The notes: generated by a model not told the origin, from the sequence alone. A stretch of 64,000 nucleotides of DNA from Mayamaea pseudoterrestris (GCA_027923505.1 BROI01000006.1:868001-932000), one strand, 5' to 3'. Shown: positions 32,746 to 44,171, counted from the first letter of the stretch. Numbers and translations are program-made.

Positions 32746-33158
32746 TATGTCGGATCAGAAAGCTCAAGTTCCTCTCACTTCGGATTGGAGTCGGGAAGAT
32801 CGCGCTGCAACCTGCCACAATCCGCATGCGAATCACCGATTCAACCTCTCTGCCGGTTTGCTTCACTGATAAGTGCGGCGTCTTCCACTTTGCTACCCTT
32901 ACAACAACCAGCATGAATTCATCGACTCAAACAAGCAAGTCTCGCACCATTGCTGCTTCGTCGCGGCATCGAGGACTGACTCACATGGCCGCTTCAGCTA
33001 GGATTCGCGAGCTTGCTCAAGAGCAAGTCCAAGCTCGTCACATATTGCGCATGGCGCCGCAACGAACAGATATTCCAAGGGCAAAGCTTCGAGCTGTATT
33101 GACAGAAGTGCTACTGATGCTGGATGATACAGAAGGTTTCTTTCAAGATGCTGCTTAG
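32746..33158 (+). CDS. Possible small gene, unrecognised
   Basis: An ATG at 32746 downstream of a TATA-like site opens 40 codons (MSDQKAQVPLTSDW). A second frame starting at 32912 gives 81 codons (MNSSTQTSKSRTIAASSRHR) with an amphipathic-looking C-terminal half (RIRELAQEQVQARHILRM; LRAVLTEVLLML). The two may be exons of one small gene, but no donor/acceptor pair joins them in phase, so this is only a candidate. A decayed gene is equally possible. No family is recognised. Confidence 0.25.
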
Positions 33159-34193
33159 TAAGAGCACCGGAGTCGAATCTATTTCTCTTGGATAGATTCG
33201 TCGGAGCTCAAGGTGAACGATTGGTCCCTCGTCCATCAGTTTTATCACAATATCATGTCCAAGACAGACTGTAATTTAAATTCGTCTTGTTTCCAGAGTT
33301 GTTCATCCCATACTGCCAAAACCAAGTGACCTTTCCCAGTTCCCCACGCACAATGTTTCTCAGTCTACATCGATTTAATATACAAAGACTTAAAGCATAT
33401 ATTTATACCAAATTAGAGAGAGTAAGCAATACTTTAGATTTGGATGCTCAAGTTAAGCACTTTGGCACATCTGTTAGCAAAGTTGGTCGAACGTATGCAT
33501 GGGCACAGCCGCTTTGGTGACAATCAGTGTTCCTTGCGGGATTTTCATCTCCGAGCTTTGCAGCCCGTAGTCCACAGTCCGCAGCGCATGCTTGTAACCA
33601 ACATTTACTCTATGCGCACGCTGCACGCTTCCCTATTCAACAAGCTCATGTTCACTGCAACGCTTGCTGTTCATTCGCTGGCTGGCTTCAACCACTCCAT
33701 CGTCCCGCTGCGTCGTTTCGTTGCCCCGGCCGGCAGCGGGAAGGTTTTCGCTTCCGCGTTCAACGTCGGAAGTAGGAAACGACGCGTGCTTTCAAGGCTG
33801 CACAGGATCTGGATCATTGAGCTTGTGTCAATAAGTAGGCACAGCTGCCGTGATACGCCTGGGGCCGTTGGCAGCATTTCCAAACATCGTCATGAATAGG
33901 TGTCCTAGTGTCAAGTTCCAAGCTTGGTGAATTGCTGGCTGCAAGCGCGATTGTTACTCCAACTTGGTTCGGATAGTCCAAGGCAACGTTCGAAGTGTAT
34001 AGCGCCTGTAAAGATTCGGAAAAGCTATACATAGAAGGTTTGATTGAAAGCGCCTACTTTACCCGCTTTGCTCAAGTGATTCCCTCATTCCGTGTATCTA
34101 AAATCCGTAATCATAACCCAATGCTTGTCGCACTGGGAACTCTTTCGAGCCGTCAAACGCGACGAAAACACCGCCCTCATCACAACCCGCACC
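33159..34193. other. Gene-free stretch before eIF3d
   Basis: About 1 kb. A 151-codon open frame (33444-33899, plus) overlaps other open frames on both strands and has no recognisable protein features. It also presumably holds the eIF3d promoter. No RNA gene is seen. Confidence 0.35.
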
Positions 34194-35956
34194 ATGGCGT
34201 CCTTTCCGGTCCCGACCGTCACAGCCCACCAGGGTTCCTGGGGCCCTCCTTCACTAGAAAACGGAAACAATAATCTAACCGGTTTACCAGGAAACATTGA
34301 AAAGTTTGCTACTCTTCCGTACAGTCCATTTGGAAGATCCGATCGTCTCGGCCGCGTCGCCGACTTCACCGGCGGCCACAACGCCGGCGACAATTACTTT
34401 GGCCGCCGCGCCGACAAGCTACAAAAGGGCCGCCGCGAGTTCAAGCAGCGTCAGGAGGAGGAGGAGCATGCCATTGACAGTTTCCAGCTGGTGGACACGA
34501 CCAAGGCAGCCACGTCGAAGCGATTCGTCAATTTGGCTAGCAAGCGCAAGCAGCAAAGTACGCGCTTGCGGCAAATCAACGCGCGACGAGCCCAAGCGGC
34601 GGGAGGAAGTGCCGGCACTGGAGGACAGCAGCTGGATCGCATGACGCGTCCAACGACTGGAGGTCGCTTTGGTGGTGGCGGACCTGGTGGAAGAGGAGGC
34701 GGACGCGGATATGGCGGAGGTCGGGGTGGACGCGGCACCTGGCAGAATCGACCGGATCGGCAACCGTCTGTTGCAGTGCAAGGGACATGGAAGGCTGTGG
34801 AAGATATTGATTTGGCGAAACTTAGCAAGAACTTGGTTGCTCCGACGACGGTTCCTCCTCCGTCTGACATTTTGTGGTGCGGATTCTTGGACGAGTACAA
34901 TGACAATTATGACAAGGTTACCTCTCGGGTTCCCGTGGCGCTCAAACGCATGGAAAACAAGGAATTTTACCCAGTCACCACGACGGATGATCCAGTCCTT
35001 GAAAAACTTGCGATTGACGGAGCCGGACAAGTGTTTGTGACGGATGCGAGTACGTACAATACGACGCTTTTGCGAGAGCTCTCATTTTGTCACGCTTGCT
35101 GACGCTCTTTACCTTTATTCTCTTTTGTTCAGTCTTGGCGCATCTCATGACTTGCACTCGATCAGTCTATCCTTGGGACATTGTCGTTCAAAAGCTTCCC
35201 AATGGAACATTGTTTTTCGACAAGCGCGACAATAGCCAGCTTGACTATTTGACCGTTCAAGAAACCTCCTATACGCCTCCAACCGATGAGGAAGGCATCA
35301 ACACGGTGGAGCGTCTTGGTTTGGAAGCGACGATTATCAACCAAAACTTTTCGCAGCAAATTTTGAAAAAGGGTTCTCGCAAGGAAATGGACTTGCCGAA
35401 TCCGTTTTTTGACGAGGATGACGCCGACGGCATGGAACCGGCGAGCGTTGCCTACCGCTACCGCAAGTTTGCATTGGACGAATCCACGACTGTCATTTGC
35501 CGCACGGAGATTCACGGCTTGGTCAAGAAGGATCAATACATGACGGCCTTTGCCTTGAACGAGTTTGCCCCCACGACGAGCAATTGGCGTGACAAGATTG
35601 ACCAGCAGCGCGGCGCCGTCTTGGCGACGGAACTCAAGAATAATTCCTTCAAGCTGGCAAAGTGGACGGCGCAGTCGCTCCTGGCGGGTGTGGAGCAAAT
35701 GAAGATTGGTTTCGTCAGTCGCACGCACCCCAAGAATAACTACGAGCACGTTGTCTTGGCGACTCAGTTTTATCGCCCCAAAGATTTTGCGACGCAAATC
35801 ACGCTCAATGAAGGATCCATGTGGGCTATGTTTCGCATGTTTGTAAACTTGTTTCAGAAGCAAGAGCCAGGCAAGTATGTGCTCATGCGCGAGCCAAACA
35901 AGGCGGTTTTGCAAATTTATGCTGTTCCGCCTGAAACGTTTGAGGATGAAGAATAA
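34194..35956 (+). CDS. eIF3d: Translation initiation factor eIF3 subunit D
   Basis: Exon 1 is 34194-35049, the intron 35050-35132 (83 bp, GTACGT to CAG) and exon 2 35133-35956. Splicing rebuilds the conserved [16 protein letters not shown] and gives 559 residues, about the family length. eIF3d is a cytosolic subunit of eIF3, which recruits the 40S ribosome; in animals it can bind the mRNA cap. The N-terminus has the family motif WGPPS and a [17 protein letters not shown] stretch. An RGG-type box (about residues 157-181) marks the RNA-binding segment. Exon 2 contains [43 protein letters not shown] and the acidic tail FEDEE. The start ATG is at 34194; an in-frame GTG upstream is not needed. The gene is convergent with the methyltransferase-like gene, with 66 bp between stops. 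Confidence 0.95.
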
Positions 35957-36022
35957 GCAAGCAGGTGGTAGCTAGCAAAATATAAAATAAAATCTTTTGG
36001 TTATAATTACTTATTATATATG

Positions 36023-37177
36023 TCATCGCTTTTTGCGACGCAAGTCTCTCAACGCACTCTTGCTTCTCGCCAAGTCGCAAGTGACCGTTGCTTGCGACTG
36101 TTCGTAACAAAGCTTGATGAGTTCCTCATTCGCGGTACTTGTTCCACCCCAGCAGTACCACATGCTGATGAACGGCGCCGACTTTTTGTGCGTGTCGCTC
36201 CGTTTGGCAGCTCGAAAGTCTTTGGGAGGCGCATACACGTAACGCTTGCGCGGCACCAAGTAGAATGGTTTAACATTTGCGGCTGCACACGAGGCTTCGT
36301 AGTAATCCTTTTTGACTACCCAATTGGGAAGAAGTAGAAAGAATGCTTTGTTGCAATGCTTGACGCTCGTCACGTAAGCAAGTAGTTGTTGTATGTGATC
36401 GCCCGAATAGGGAGGATTTGTCACGATGACGTCCCCAATGCTTGACGCCGACGCATTCCATTGCTCATAGCAATCCTCCTTGCGATTGTAAACATGATCA
36501 AAGCCAATCTCCTTTAAATGCTGACAAACAGCTCCATTGCAGTAATATGGATCGTAGATTGTAAACTCCGATACATTCTTTGAGTTTCGTTCCAGTCGTT
36601 TCAACAGTAGCGCAACGTCCTGATAGGCTTCCAGTGGCGACTCGCAGTGATCATCCTCCTCGGTGGCATATGGAAAATCGACAGCTGCATATAGCATAAA
36701 GGTTGTTAGTTTATTATGATAAGATGTCCGAGGAACTATTGAGAACATTTCCGATGGATGCATTATACATTCAAATGTCACACCCGTCTCTCGATGCCAA
36801 GTTACACTGCAATTTTTGCAGATACATTGGACTAGTCTAGCACGATTATTGACCAAAATCTTGTCCACAATGAAAGGACCAAGTCGGCTTCGATACATGC
36901 AAATAGTAGCAGCAGCATGCTTTCACGTACCTTTTGGCGTTGGCTCGATTGTTGCGACGATCCGCTGTCGCTTGACTGCCGATGCAGTAGTAGCATTTCC
37001 TTCTGCTGCTCCGACTTCCACCTTTTCCGCGCTACTCGAGGCGTTATCAAGAGACTTTATCCTGTTGCGTTTTCGCTTCTTGGAGCTACTAGACTTGCTC
37101 ATTCCATTGCCTTGCTCAAGACGAAACAAGGTCGCGACATCAAAGTGCAGCTCATCGTTTCGATGGCCGCGCTTCAT
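36023..37177 (-). CDS. Methyltransferase-like protein (NPPY motif), two exons
   Basis: Exon 1 is 37177-36931. The probable intron is 36930-36685 (GTACGT to ATGCAG, 246 bp) and exon 2 is 36684-36023. The splice joins in phase (PTPK|A|VDFPYATEE) and gives about 302 residues. The N-terminus is Lys/Ser-rich and could be a nuclear signal (SSSKKRKRNRIKS). The catalytic part resembles class I methyltransferases: YDPYYCNGAV (about residue 125) in place of the SAM-binding loop, and TNPPYSGDH (about residue 170), the motif IV of N6-adenine or protein-glutamine N5 methylases. Substrate unknown. The intron is open in one frame (MYRSRLGPFIVDK), so an extra exon inside it cannot be excluded. Confidence 0.7.
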
Positions 37178-37626
37178 TGACTATGCGACATTAAGCATTC
37201 TCGCCAGCCAAACTGTTGTATGAAACAAACTGTACAAGGGGCACCAGTCGTTGTATCTGTCATTGCTTCCAAAAACTATCACTGGAACTTGTTGCTGCAT
37301 GATTACGACCAAGAAGACGCCTTCTTGTTGAAGTCAAGCATGGAATGCTTGATGATTGTTCCGAGGCATAAACAAACGTGACCCCAGTCACACCACGTCG
37401 ACGCTGTGATCGGAAAAGGCTGACGTTTGCTGTCCCAAACTCGAGGCAACAACTTGAAGAGGCAAAAGTGCGCACTATTCATCGCGCCTCGAAAGAGGCC
37501 CAACGCGAATGTTCGCTTGGGCAAACGCTTTCGTCGCTGCGGAAGACCAGAAAACACAATTATATCGCGTGCCATTTTCACTGTAAAGAGAAGCTGCGGG
37601 ACAAACACTGGTTGTAGGTAACAGGC
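37178..37626. promoter_or_regulatory. Divergent promoter region
   Basis: 449 bp between the divergent methyltransferase-like gene and gene G. Overlapping short frames are present, but nothing that looks coding or like a known motif. Confidence 0.4.
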
Positions 37627-39705
37627 ATGGTTGAGGAGGACAGCGGCATGCAAAGGCAGCAGGCTCGTTTCACAAAGCATGAGCAAAAATCTGCCGTTGC
37701 AGCTGCGAAGGAACATCCGATTTTGCATGTGAACGAAGCAAGCAACAGTAATGAACCACCAGTGACGGAGACAATGCCACCTTCCACAATCTACACTCAA
37801 GTCTTGCTACTTTCGGATGCGCAAATGAGCACCTTGACGCCTCGACGCAGCAGCGACAAAGCAAAGGCGACCATTCCAAGCTCGGCGCCTCATCGATTGG
37901 AGCAGTCATTCGAGGGACGCGGTAGTCTTTGGAACGAGCAAATGCACATGAAACTTCCCTTGACATGTTCACCGACTCCTCGGAAAAAGCATGCCAATCT
38001 ACAAGGTTACATGTTCGATGCTGCTGCTGCATCATCCAATCTAATCTTTCCGCCGCGATCGCCTGCTCGACAAGCGTCATGTTGCAGCTCCGTGAGCATG
38101 AGTAGCAGCTGCGACGATGATGACTGCGAAGACAAGAACTGCAACCCGCCTGGTCGGTTTCCGTCTCAAATCGCTTACACAAACAATAGTATTTCGCCTG
38201 CATCCTCTGCTCGCGTCGTGTTGAGCTTTGCGCAGGCGTCCATCCTGTCGTCGACGCAGTACTCTTCGGTCGATGCAACTACCGCCGCCGCCATTCCAGC
38301 AATGTCTCCGCTTCGTCGGGTTGCTTCTGCTCCCATGAAGGATGCAAGTCATGTCAAGAGTCGTCATCACTACTTGCAGCGCTCCATGACCTTGGACGAT
38401 AGTGACCATCAAATGCAGCAGCCGCTGCAACAACTTGTTCCAGACCGATGGAAGTGCAGCAACGAGTTTACCGTTTCAGCCCGCCGGGAGCTTCTTCACG
38501 GGAATGATGACGCCAGCGAAAACGATTGCAGCTGCGTCCATGAACGAAACGTTACGCAGCCTGCGTTACCGCTTCCACTCATGGGACGCACCAAGAGCAT
38601 GGACATGGCCGTTCCCGTCCCGCGTCGCCGGCGAAGTGTCAGCAGCTCCGACTTGGAGCTCTTTCAGCACTCGCAACATACCTGCAGCACCATGGGAGAC
38701 TGGAGCAGCAGTCGTTTACTCTGCCACGACGAAGTACATTGCTATGAAAGTGGCAGCAACAGTTTCCGACCGCGAAGCGCAAGTCTGGATGAGCCGGCGC
38801 ATGTACCGACCCGGCGGACAAGTATTCGTGCCAATGCTAGCAGTGTTGACCTATACCAAGCTTATAATGATATGAGTGAGCAGTGTAATGTTCCCAGGAG
38901 CTCAGTGCACTCGACGTCTCTGCAAAACACGCATAGTAGCAGCATGCCGATCTTACCACGACGCATCTTGTCGAGCACAGATCTCGCGTCGGATGCATAT
39001 GACGAGCAGCCGCACGCCTCTGGCATGTTTCTGGATGACTATGAGCATTTGAATGAGACGATGGACGATACGCGAGTGACCAAGTCATCAATAGACGATA
39101 AAGTGCAAGCCGTCAAGGTTGTCAACCGCGACGCTGCCGCTGCTTCGTCCTACACTGCCAAGCGCAAATCAATGGGCTCCAAAGTCTCAACAAAGACGGA
39201 AGCTATAGAAAGCTCCGAGGACTCGACTTCAGGCTGGAGCGACAATTGGTCACCGTCGCCTACACGCAACGTTTCAGGTCGATTCGTGGACTTGCACAAG
39301 GCGGCGAGCGTTCCCTGCTTGACATGTCCACAAAAGCCGCATCATCATGGCATGATTCCATCCGCCGTGCGGCGATTGGTCCGTCGCACTCGCTCAGCGA
39401 GTCCGACGAGTCAAGTGCATCCTGGATTCGGCCGACTCATGCAGGTAGTGGCAAACGTTGTACGAAAGGAGCACCACCAACATCGCAAGAGTTATTCCAA
39501 GGACAACGAGTTCCTTTCCTCCACCGAGTTTTTGGAGCCGTCGTCCTTGTACATGGATCAGCCGCAGCACGGACCAACCCGCTTGGTAGTGGTGCAAGAT
39601 GGGAGCGCCGTCACTCACGTTGCTGACATGAAGAAGCGGCGGTCTTCCTCCTCCTCTGGCAGCCAGCCGAGCATGTTCCGAACAAAGCTCTTTGGAAGGT
39701 CATAA
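37627..39705 (+). CDS. Gene G: disordered protein with repeated basic-S-S-x-D-L motifs
   Basis: A 692-codon ATG frame, Ser-rich and without known domains. A short signature recurs: RRRRSVSSSDLELF, RRTSIRANASSVDLY, RRILSSTDLASDAYD, with related RSMTLDD, RTKSMDM and PRSASLDE. All match a basic residue cluster followed by Ser and an acidic or Leu residue, the pattern bound by basophilic kinases and 14-3-3 proteins. The C-terminus is basic and Ser-rich (KKRRSSSSSGSQPSMFRTKL). Function unknown; a multiply phosphorylated scaffold is an inference. It is convergent with gene C (157 bp between stops). Confidence 0.65.
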   Translation: MVEEDSGMQRQQARFTKHEQKSAVAAAKEHPILHVNEASNSNEPPVTETMPPSTIYTQVLLLSDAQMSTLTPRRSSDKAKATIPSSAPHRLEQSFEGRGSLWNEQMHMKLPLTCSPTPRKKHANLQGYMFDAAAASSNLIFPPRSPARQASCCSSVSMSSSCDDDDCEDKNCNPPGRFPSQIAYTNNSISPASSARVVLSFAQASILSSTQYSSVDATTAAAIPAMSPLRRVASAPMKDASHVKSRHHYLQRSMTLDDSDHQMQQPLQQLVPDRWKCSNEFTVSARRELLHGNDDASENDCSCVHERNVTQPALPLPLMGRTKSMDMAVPVPRRRRSVSSSDLELFQHSQHTCSTMGDWSSSRLLCHDEVHCYESGSNSFRPRSASLDEPAHVPTRRTSIRANASSVDLYQAYNDMSEQCNVPRSSVHSTSLQNTHSSSMPILPRRILSSTDLASDAYDEQPHASGMFLDDYEHLNETMDDTRVTKSSIDDKVQAVKVVNRDAAAASSYTAKRKSMGSKVSTKTEAIESSEDSTSGWSDNWSPSPTRNVSGRFVDLHKAASVPCLTCPQKPHHHGMIPSAVRRLVRRTRSASPTSQVHPGFGRLMQVVANVVRKEHHQHRKSYSKDNEFLSSTEFLEPSSLYMDQPQHGPTRLVVVQDGSAVTHVADMKKRRSSSSSGSQPSMFRTKLFGRS

Positions 39706-39862
39706 GTATGTAAGCTAAGTTAAAACATAAATCATATCCGTAGCATACAATAGAAAAAGCCATTCACAATCGTTCTTTTATTCATTAACTTGGCTATTCC
39801 ACGCGGTGATTAACATTTCCAAGTGCTCCTTCTATCGCACATGAGAATGTCCGTTGTGAAAG

Positions 39863-41640
39863 CTACGATGGTGTGATCTTCAATCCGGCCTTTTTTAACA
39901 TCTCAAGCTGGTCATTCGTTATACCAATAGCTTCAATGGTCCTGATGGCTTCCCCGGCTTTATCCGTTAATTCTTGGTCCAATGGCAGGTTCCCGGCAGG
40001 GTATACTCGGTTTCTCCTCCCGCAGTTGCAGCCGCCTTCTTCCACAATTTCCCAGCAACCTTAAAGGGCGATTTGGTCACATTCATGAATCTTTTCGAGA
40101 CGCTGGTGTTCATATGAACAACTTCTGGGCGCGATGTTGTCGGCGATTCATCTTTGAGTGCCAGCAAAGCGATCTCAAATTGCGCCGGCTGTCCGTCGGT
40201 CTCTATATCGTCCGACTCATTGTCGGACACGTTTTCATCTGGCAATGGCAAGCTGCCTTTGCCCGCACTCAAGAAGATTTGTCGTACATTTTGCTTCCCG
40301 AGCTGACGCATGTCGCTTGCCCTTACTCGATGACGCATTTTGGCGCGGGGATTGCCATGAAGGTTATCTGTATTCGTTGTGCTGTTGCTCCGACTGTGCA
40401 TTGTAGTATTTGTACAGCGCGGACTAGTTGCAAATTCAAGTTCAGCGCCTTGCTCTGAATCAGTCAGATCGTCCGCAGTTCCGACGGTACCCATGTGAGA
40501 TGACTTGGACTCGTGATTGATTTCTTCGTCCTTTGTTGGGCTTGTAGGTAGCAAGTCGGCACATCCAGATGGCGCTCGCAAAGGCGCTTGACGTTCTGGT
40601 GATTTGTCTTGCATCTTTGATGGCTGCTGAATGGCATCTTTGCGTGGTCGGGTGCTACTTTGTCGATGACGCCGCGACGACTGTCGCAGGTGCGTCGATT
40701 GCTCGTGATTCTGCTGGCCTCCTTCTCCGTCGACCACACGGCGGACAACGTTTTTTCTCCGCCCTTGGACGTCGACAAGTGGAGCTTTGCGAGTGAGGGC
40801 GACAAGCTCGCCGTCAGGACCAATCTCGAGTTGCCGGGTACTTGTCAATGATTTTTTTGGCGATCTAAGCTGGGGAGAATATCCCGTTTTCGTGACTACC
40901 ATAGCCGATGGTCCCTGAGAAGATTTGTTACCGGAACGCCTTGAATGTGCCGTTGATTCGCTCGCAGAATGTTGACGGTGATGTGTTGCCTGTCCAGTTT
41001 TCTCCTTGACTGCTCTCATATCACGGACGCTGTGTGCTCGCCTATTTCGCCTGTCGCTTTCCCTCGTCCCTGGTTCGCTTACTAGATTGCGACTTGAATG
41101 ACTTTTGCAATTCAAACTAAGTATCTTGTCGCTGGTAAAGAGTGGCTGTTTGGGAGTTTCGATTAGTAGTAGATCGTTTCCCAAAGAGACTTGCGATTTG
41201 GGCGCGCGATTCAGCTTCTTTACATCAATAGTTCCAGTCGATGAGTAGTTCTTTACTGCAGCATCAATATCGATGCTCTTTAGCATCAAAATGCTGCTGT
41301 CCAACGACTGTGAACTGGTATCCAAAATACGCTGAAAATCGTCAGTTAGCGCCAGATCTAAACTCGCTTTCGTCGGCCGACTATGAGCGCCTTGTTGATG
41401 ATGTGTCTCGGTCTTTAACGTGGACTTTGGCCTCACTCGTTGAGGCGACGAGGGATCAACTTTTGCAGTTACTGCAGTCCATATGATGTCCAGGGGTTCG
41501 TCGGCAGCTTGAAGGGATAGGGTGCTGTCCTTCTCAGCTCCTTTCTGAATTCGCTTTAACGATGAGCGACGCCGACCGCCCAACCTGCCTCCGTGTTTCT
41601 TGCTTGTAGGGCTGTCAGCCTCGCTCATCGCTGGATTCAT
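39863..41640 (-). CDS. Gene C: disordered RRxS-rich protein with GI-Q-L-G tail in a shifted frame
   Basis: The ATG at 41640 opens 557 codons that stop at 39967. The protein is polar and begins MNPAMSEADSPTSKKHGGR with GRRRSSLKR nearby; basic and Ser-rich stretches run throughout. The last coding-like stretch, KLWKKAAATAGGE, is followed on this frame by a short unrelated end. The neighbouring frame (40045-39863) carries the family tail AIGITNDQLEMLKKAGLKI, three residues before a TAG stop. The two frames overlap between about 40045 and 39967 with no GT-AG pair that restores phase. The cause may be a one-base sequence error, a recent frameshift or programmed shifting. Paralogue of A, H and D. 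Function unknown. Confidence 0.6.
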
Positions 41641-42373
41641 CAGGCTAACTTTCTGGTGCTTCCAGGAGATTGCTACTATTTACGGCTTGCCTTTGCTTGC
41701 TCAGCTAACAGCTAAAGGCAAGGAAACGAGAAATGAGGCTCTGACAAATTAATGCACGTCAAGCCTCCAGTCTCAGCTTTCTCTTACTTCTGCTAGCGGA
41801 AAGAATCAAGAGCAGCTGCAATGGCTGCTTGAACGGATACTTTGATTGGCAAGTAAGTTGTCGTGCTGTGCACTTTTGGCTCCTTTGGCTCGCCGCGCGT
41901 GGTGGATCTCGAAGTAAGGTGCTTGGAATTACGAGACCTTCAATTGTCGAAGCGCAGCCCTCTTGATGTTCATTTACAATAACGAAGCTCTTACTTGTTA
42001 ATTGTCTGGTTCGCCAAATGTTATAGTAACCGTCGTCGGAAATGTTTTGATCCCAGAGCTGTGCTCATTGCCGCAGATTCTGGTCTCGCCGCATTTTGTC
42101 CGATACATTCGTGCCAATTTCGCAATGCGGTCATTGAAGTAATCTTTTAGGGCAATAGTAAAGTTTGGTCGTGTGGGCGTCAGCCGTTGCATCAATCAGT
42201 TTTCAAGATGCACGACATCATCGAACCTGCAAGGCGTCACATTACGTAGCTATCTCTACAATGCAAAATAAAATCCGTTTGCATCATACTGTACACCAAG
42301 AAATGATCCAGACAAATTTTTAAGCATTTAAATTAGGCTGACAATCATATTCTTTATATTTTGTTAATTCTAT
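41641..42373. other. Intergenic region between genes C and D
   Basis: 733 bp. It contains a 65-codon minus-strand frame (42195-41998, MMQRLTPTRPNFTIALKDYF) that is protein-like in composition but unrecognised. No other feature is seen. The promoter of gene C should be here. Confidence 0.35.
41998..42195 (-). CDS. Possible small ORF, unknown
   Basis: 65 codons from an ATG, with mixed hydrophobic and charged residues (TIALKDYFNDRIAKLARMYR) that could form a helix. It is not recognised and has no visible partner exon. It could be an upstream exon, a remnant or chance. Confidence 0.2.
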   Translation of the reverse strand: MMQRLTPTRPNFTIALKDYFNDRIAKLARMYRTKCGETRICGNEHSSGIKTFPTTVTITFGEPDN

Positions 42374-43666
42374 TTACTTCCTTTGAATCGTTACACCCAA
42401 TCGTTCCAGCTTGTCCACCTGTGCCTTGGTGCACGCTATTCCAACGCGTTGCATAATCTCAAAAAGGGATGCTTCCGGCATGGACGAGTCTATGGTATGG
42501 ACCGAACGCGTATCAGATGCAACTGATTGATTACTGCGACACTCAAACGCTCCAATGGACGCTCGTCGTCGCTGCTGCGTTCTACGCTCCGTCACCACTG
42601 GTGCAATGTCATCGAAATGCTCCTCGTTCCATACAATTGGAGATCCAAATTCGGATTCAGTCTCTTGTGCAGGTCCATGAACACTAGCGCTAAGACTGTG
42701 CCGTCGCATGCGACGCTGAAAGGGGCCTTCCTGATGCTTCTCCTGCACCACTGATCTCGCGACTGGCTGGTCATATTCGTACTGATACAAGGCAGGTGCG
42801 CGCCCAATGCTTGTACGTCGAACGTTTGGCCGGATTTGGTTCGCTTTTAGGGTGCTGCGATCAGTGTTGCGCTTGCAGGAGCGGGACCGACGTCGCCGGT
42901 AACTGCCCTGGCGGCCAAAAGAGGGTCGTTGCGGTTGCTGTTGTAGCGGCGATACTGACGTATGATCCGACGATTGGGTGCTGTGAAAGGATGCTTCCGA
43001 AAGATCTTGGTTGCTCGACTTTACCGTGGATCGGTGCTTGGATCGCGATCGTCGCTGTTGTTCCAGTGCTTTGTGTTCGGACGATTTCAATAAACGCGAC
43101 CCTCGTCTTCCTTCGCTTGGCTTGGGAGGTGATTTCGAAGGTCTCGTGTTCTTTCGAGTAGAGTGCGATGATGTCGTAGGTAATGGGCTAACGTCTCGAT
43201 GACTGCTAAATGACTTTTTGACCCCCTCTGCAACTTGTTCCTTTGGCCGACTGCTTTTTCGACTGTGATGTTCTGACTTTGACAAACCTGAATTACTACC
43301 AGAGCTTGCTCGCAACGTCTTGTCATCCGACAGCTTTGGCGAAACGGATGTCGAAGATCCAGAGTAGGAAGACCGACGTGACATGCAGCTGCCATTCGGT
43401 TTCTTTGTTGTGTCAACGTGGCTAGAGAGTCGCTTCCCCTTGTCACGATCGCTTGATCGTTCAGAAGAAGTCTTGTTCGAGGATTGAGACTTGGAACCCA
43501 TTCGCTTTTCACCGTCACATGAGTCATTCGAGCTGCTATTTGCCGTCGCCGTTGTATTTGCCGACTCGGATGCCGATTCATGTTCGCTCCCCTTGTCCAA
43601 CGGACTGAGGTGCGGAAGGGTTGCTGGACGCTGCTTGATAAGCGGAGTGCTTTGAACTCTATGCAT
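42374..43666 (-). CDS. Gene D: disordered RRxS-rich protein with C-terminal GI-Q-L-G motif
   Basis: A 430-codon ATG frame. It is highly Ser/Arg-rich with many basophilic sites (SRRSSYSG, RRGSRLL, VRRTSIGR, MRRHSLSAS, RRRASIGAF). The last 30 residues form a more hydrophobic segment, EASLFEIMQRVGI followed by ACTKAQVDKLERLGVTI, three residues from the end. This matches the tail of A, C and H, with two extra residues in the turn. No known domain. It lies in tandem with gene C on the same strand and diverges from gene E over 505 bp. Function unknown; it is one of a local family of similar proteins. Confidence 0.7.
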   Translation of the reverse strand: MHRVQSTPLIKQRPATLPHLSPLDKGSEHESASESANTTATANSSSNDSCDGEKRMGSKSQSSNKTSSERSSDRDKGKRLSSHVDTTKKPNGSCMSRRSSYSGSSTSVSPKLSDDKTLRASSGSNSGLSKSEHHSRKSSRPKEQVAEGVKKSFSSHRDVSPLPTTSSHSTRKNTRPSKSPPKPSEGRRGSRLLKSSEHKALEQQRRSRSKHRSTVKSSNQDLSEASFHSTQSSDHTSVSPLQQQPQRPSFGRQGSYRRRRSRSCKRNTDRSTLKANQIRPNVRRTSIGRAPALYQYEYDQPVARSVVQEKHQEGPFQRRMRRHSLSASVHGPAQETESEFGSPIVWNEEHFDDIAPVVTERRTQQRRRASIGAFECRSNQSVASDTRSVHTIDSSMPEASLFEIMQRVGIACTKAQVDKLERLGVTIQRK

Positions 43667-44171
43667 GGCGGCTGTCTTGATGTAAATGTCTTAGTATGCA
43701 GCTGGTTTTTCGTTCTTGCTCCGCGTCTCTTACGACTCGCTTTGCTTGTGGGTTGTGGCTGATTGAGCGGAGAGGGTCGCGCGGATTATTTCCGAAGAAT
43801 CGGCGAAATCGACACTTCGCGGAACCAGTGTAAATGACCTGGTTGACTGGTCAAGCTTATGACTCAGGTAGGGCAATATCGGATTACTCAGATGTTCACG
43901 AAAGCCAAAAGTTCCGTGTACATTCAAGTCAATAGTGATCTGGTCCCGGGTCAGACAGTCATTAGTGAATCTTGCTTGAAAGCGCGCGCGCGTCGCCGTC
44001 GCACCTCGGCGATGGTCTTGGAAGCTGCAGATGCTTCTGGACAAGCACCAAGCCTCTTTGTCGGCTATAATCACGCAAGCATCATTCATCTTCTCGTTGA
44101 AAAACCATTGTAAACTGCAATTGACAACAAAATACACCTGTACTTTATCATCAGGGGATCAAAATTTCGAA
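43667..44171. promoter_or_regulatory. Divergent promoter region between genes D and E
   Basis: 505 bp between two divergent start codons. Short frames on both strands look accidental. No TATA box is evident. Confidence 0.4.

Noticed and set aside
33444-33899. 151-codon plus-strand frame before eIF3d
   Set aside because: Overlapping open frames on other strands, no recognisable motif and no promoter signal; left as unannotated.
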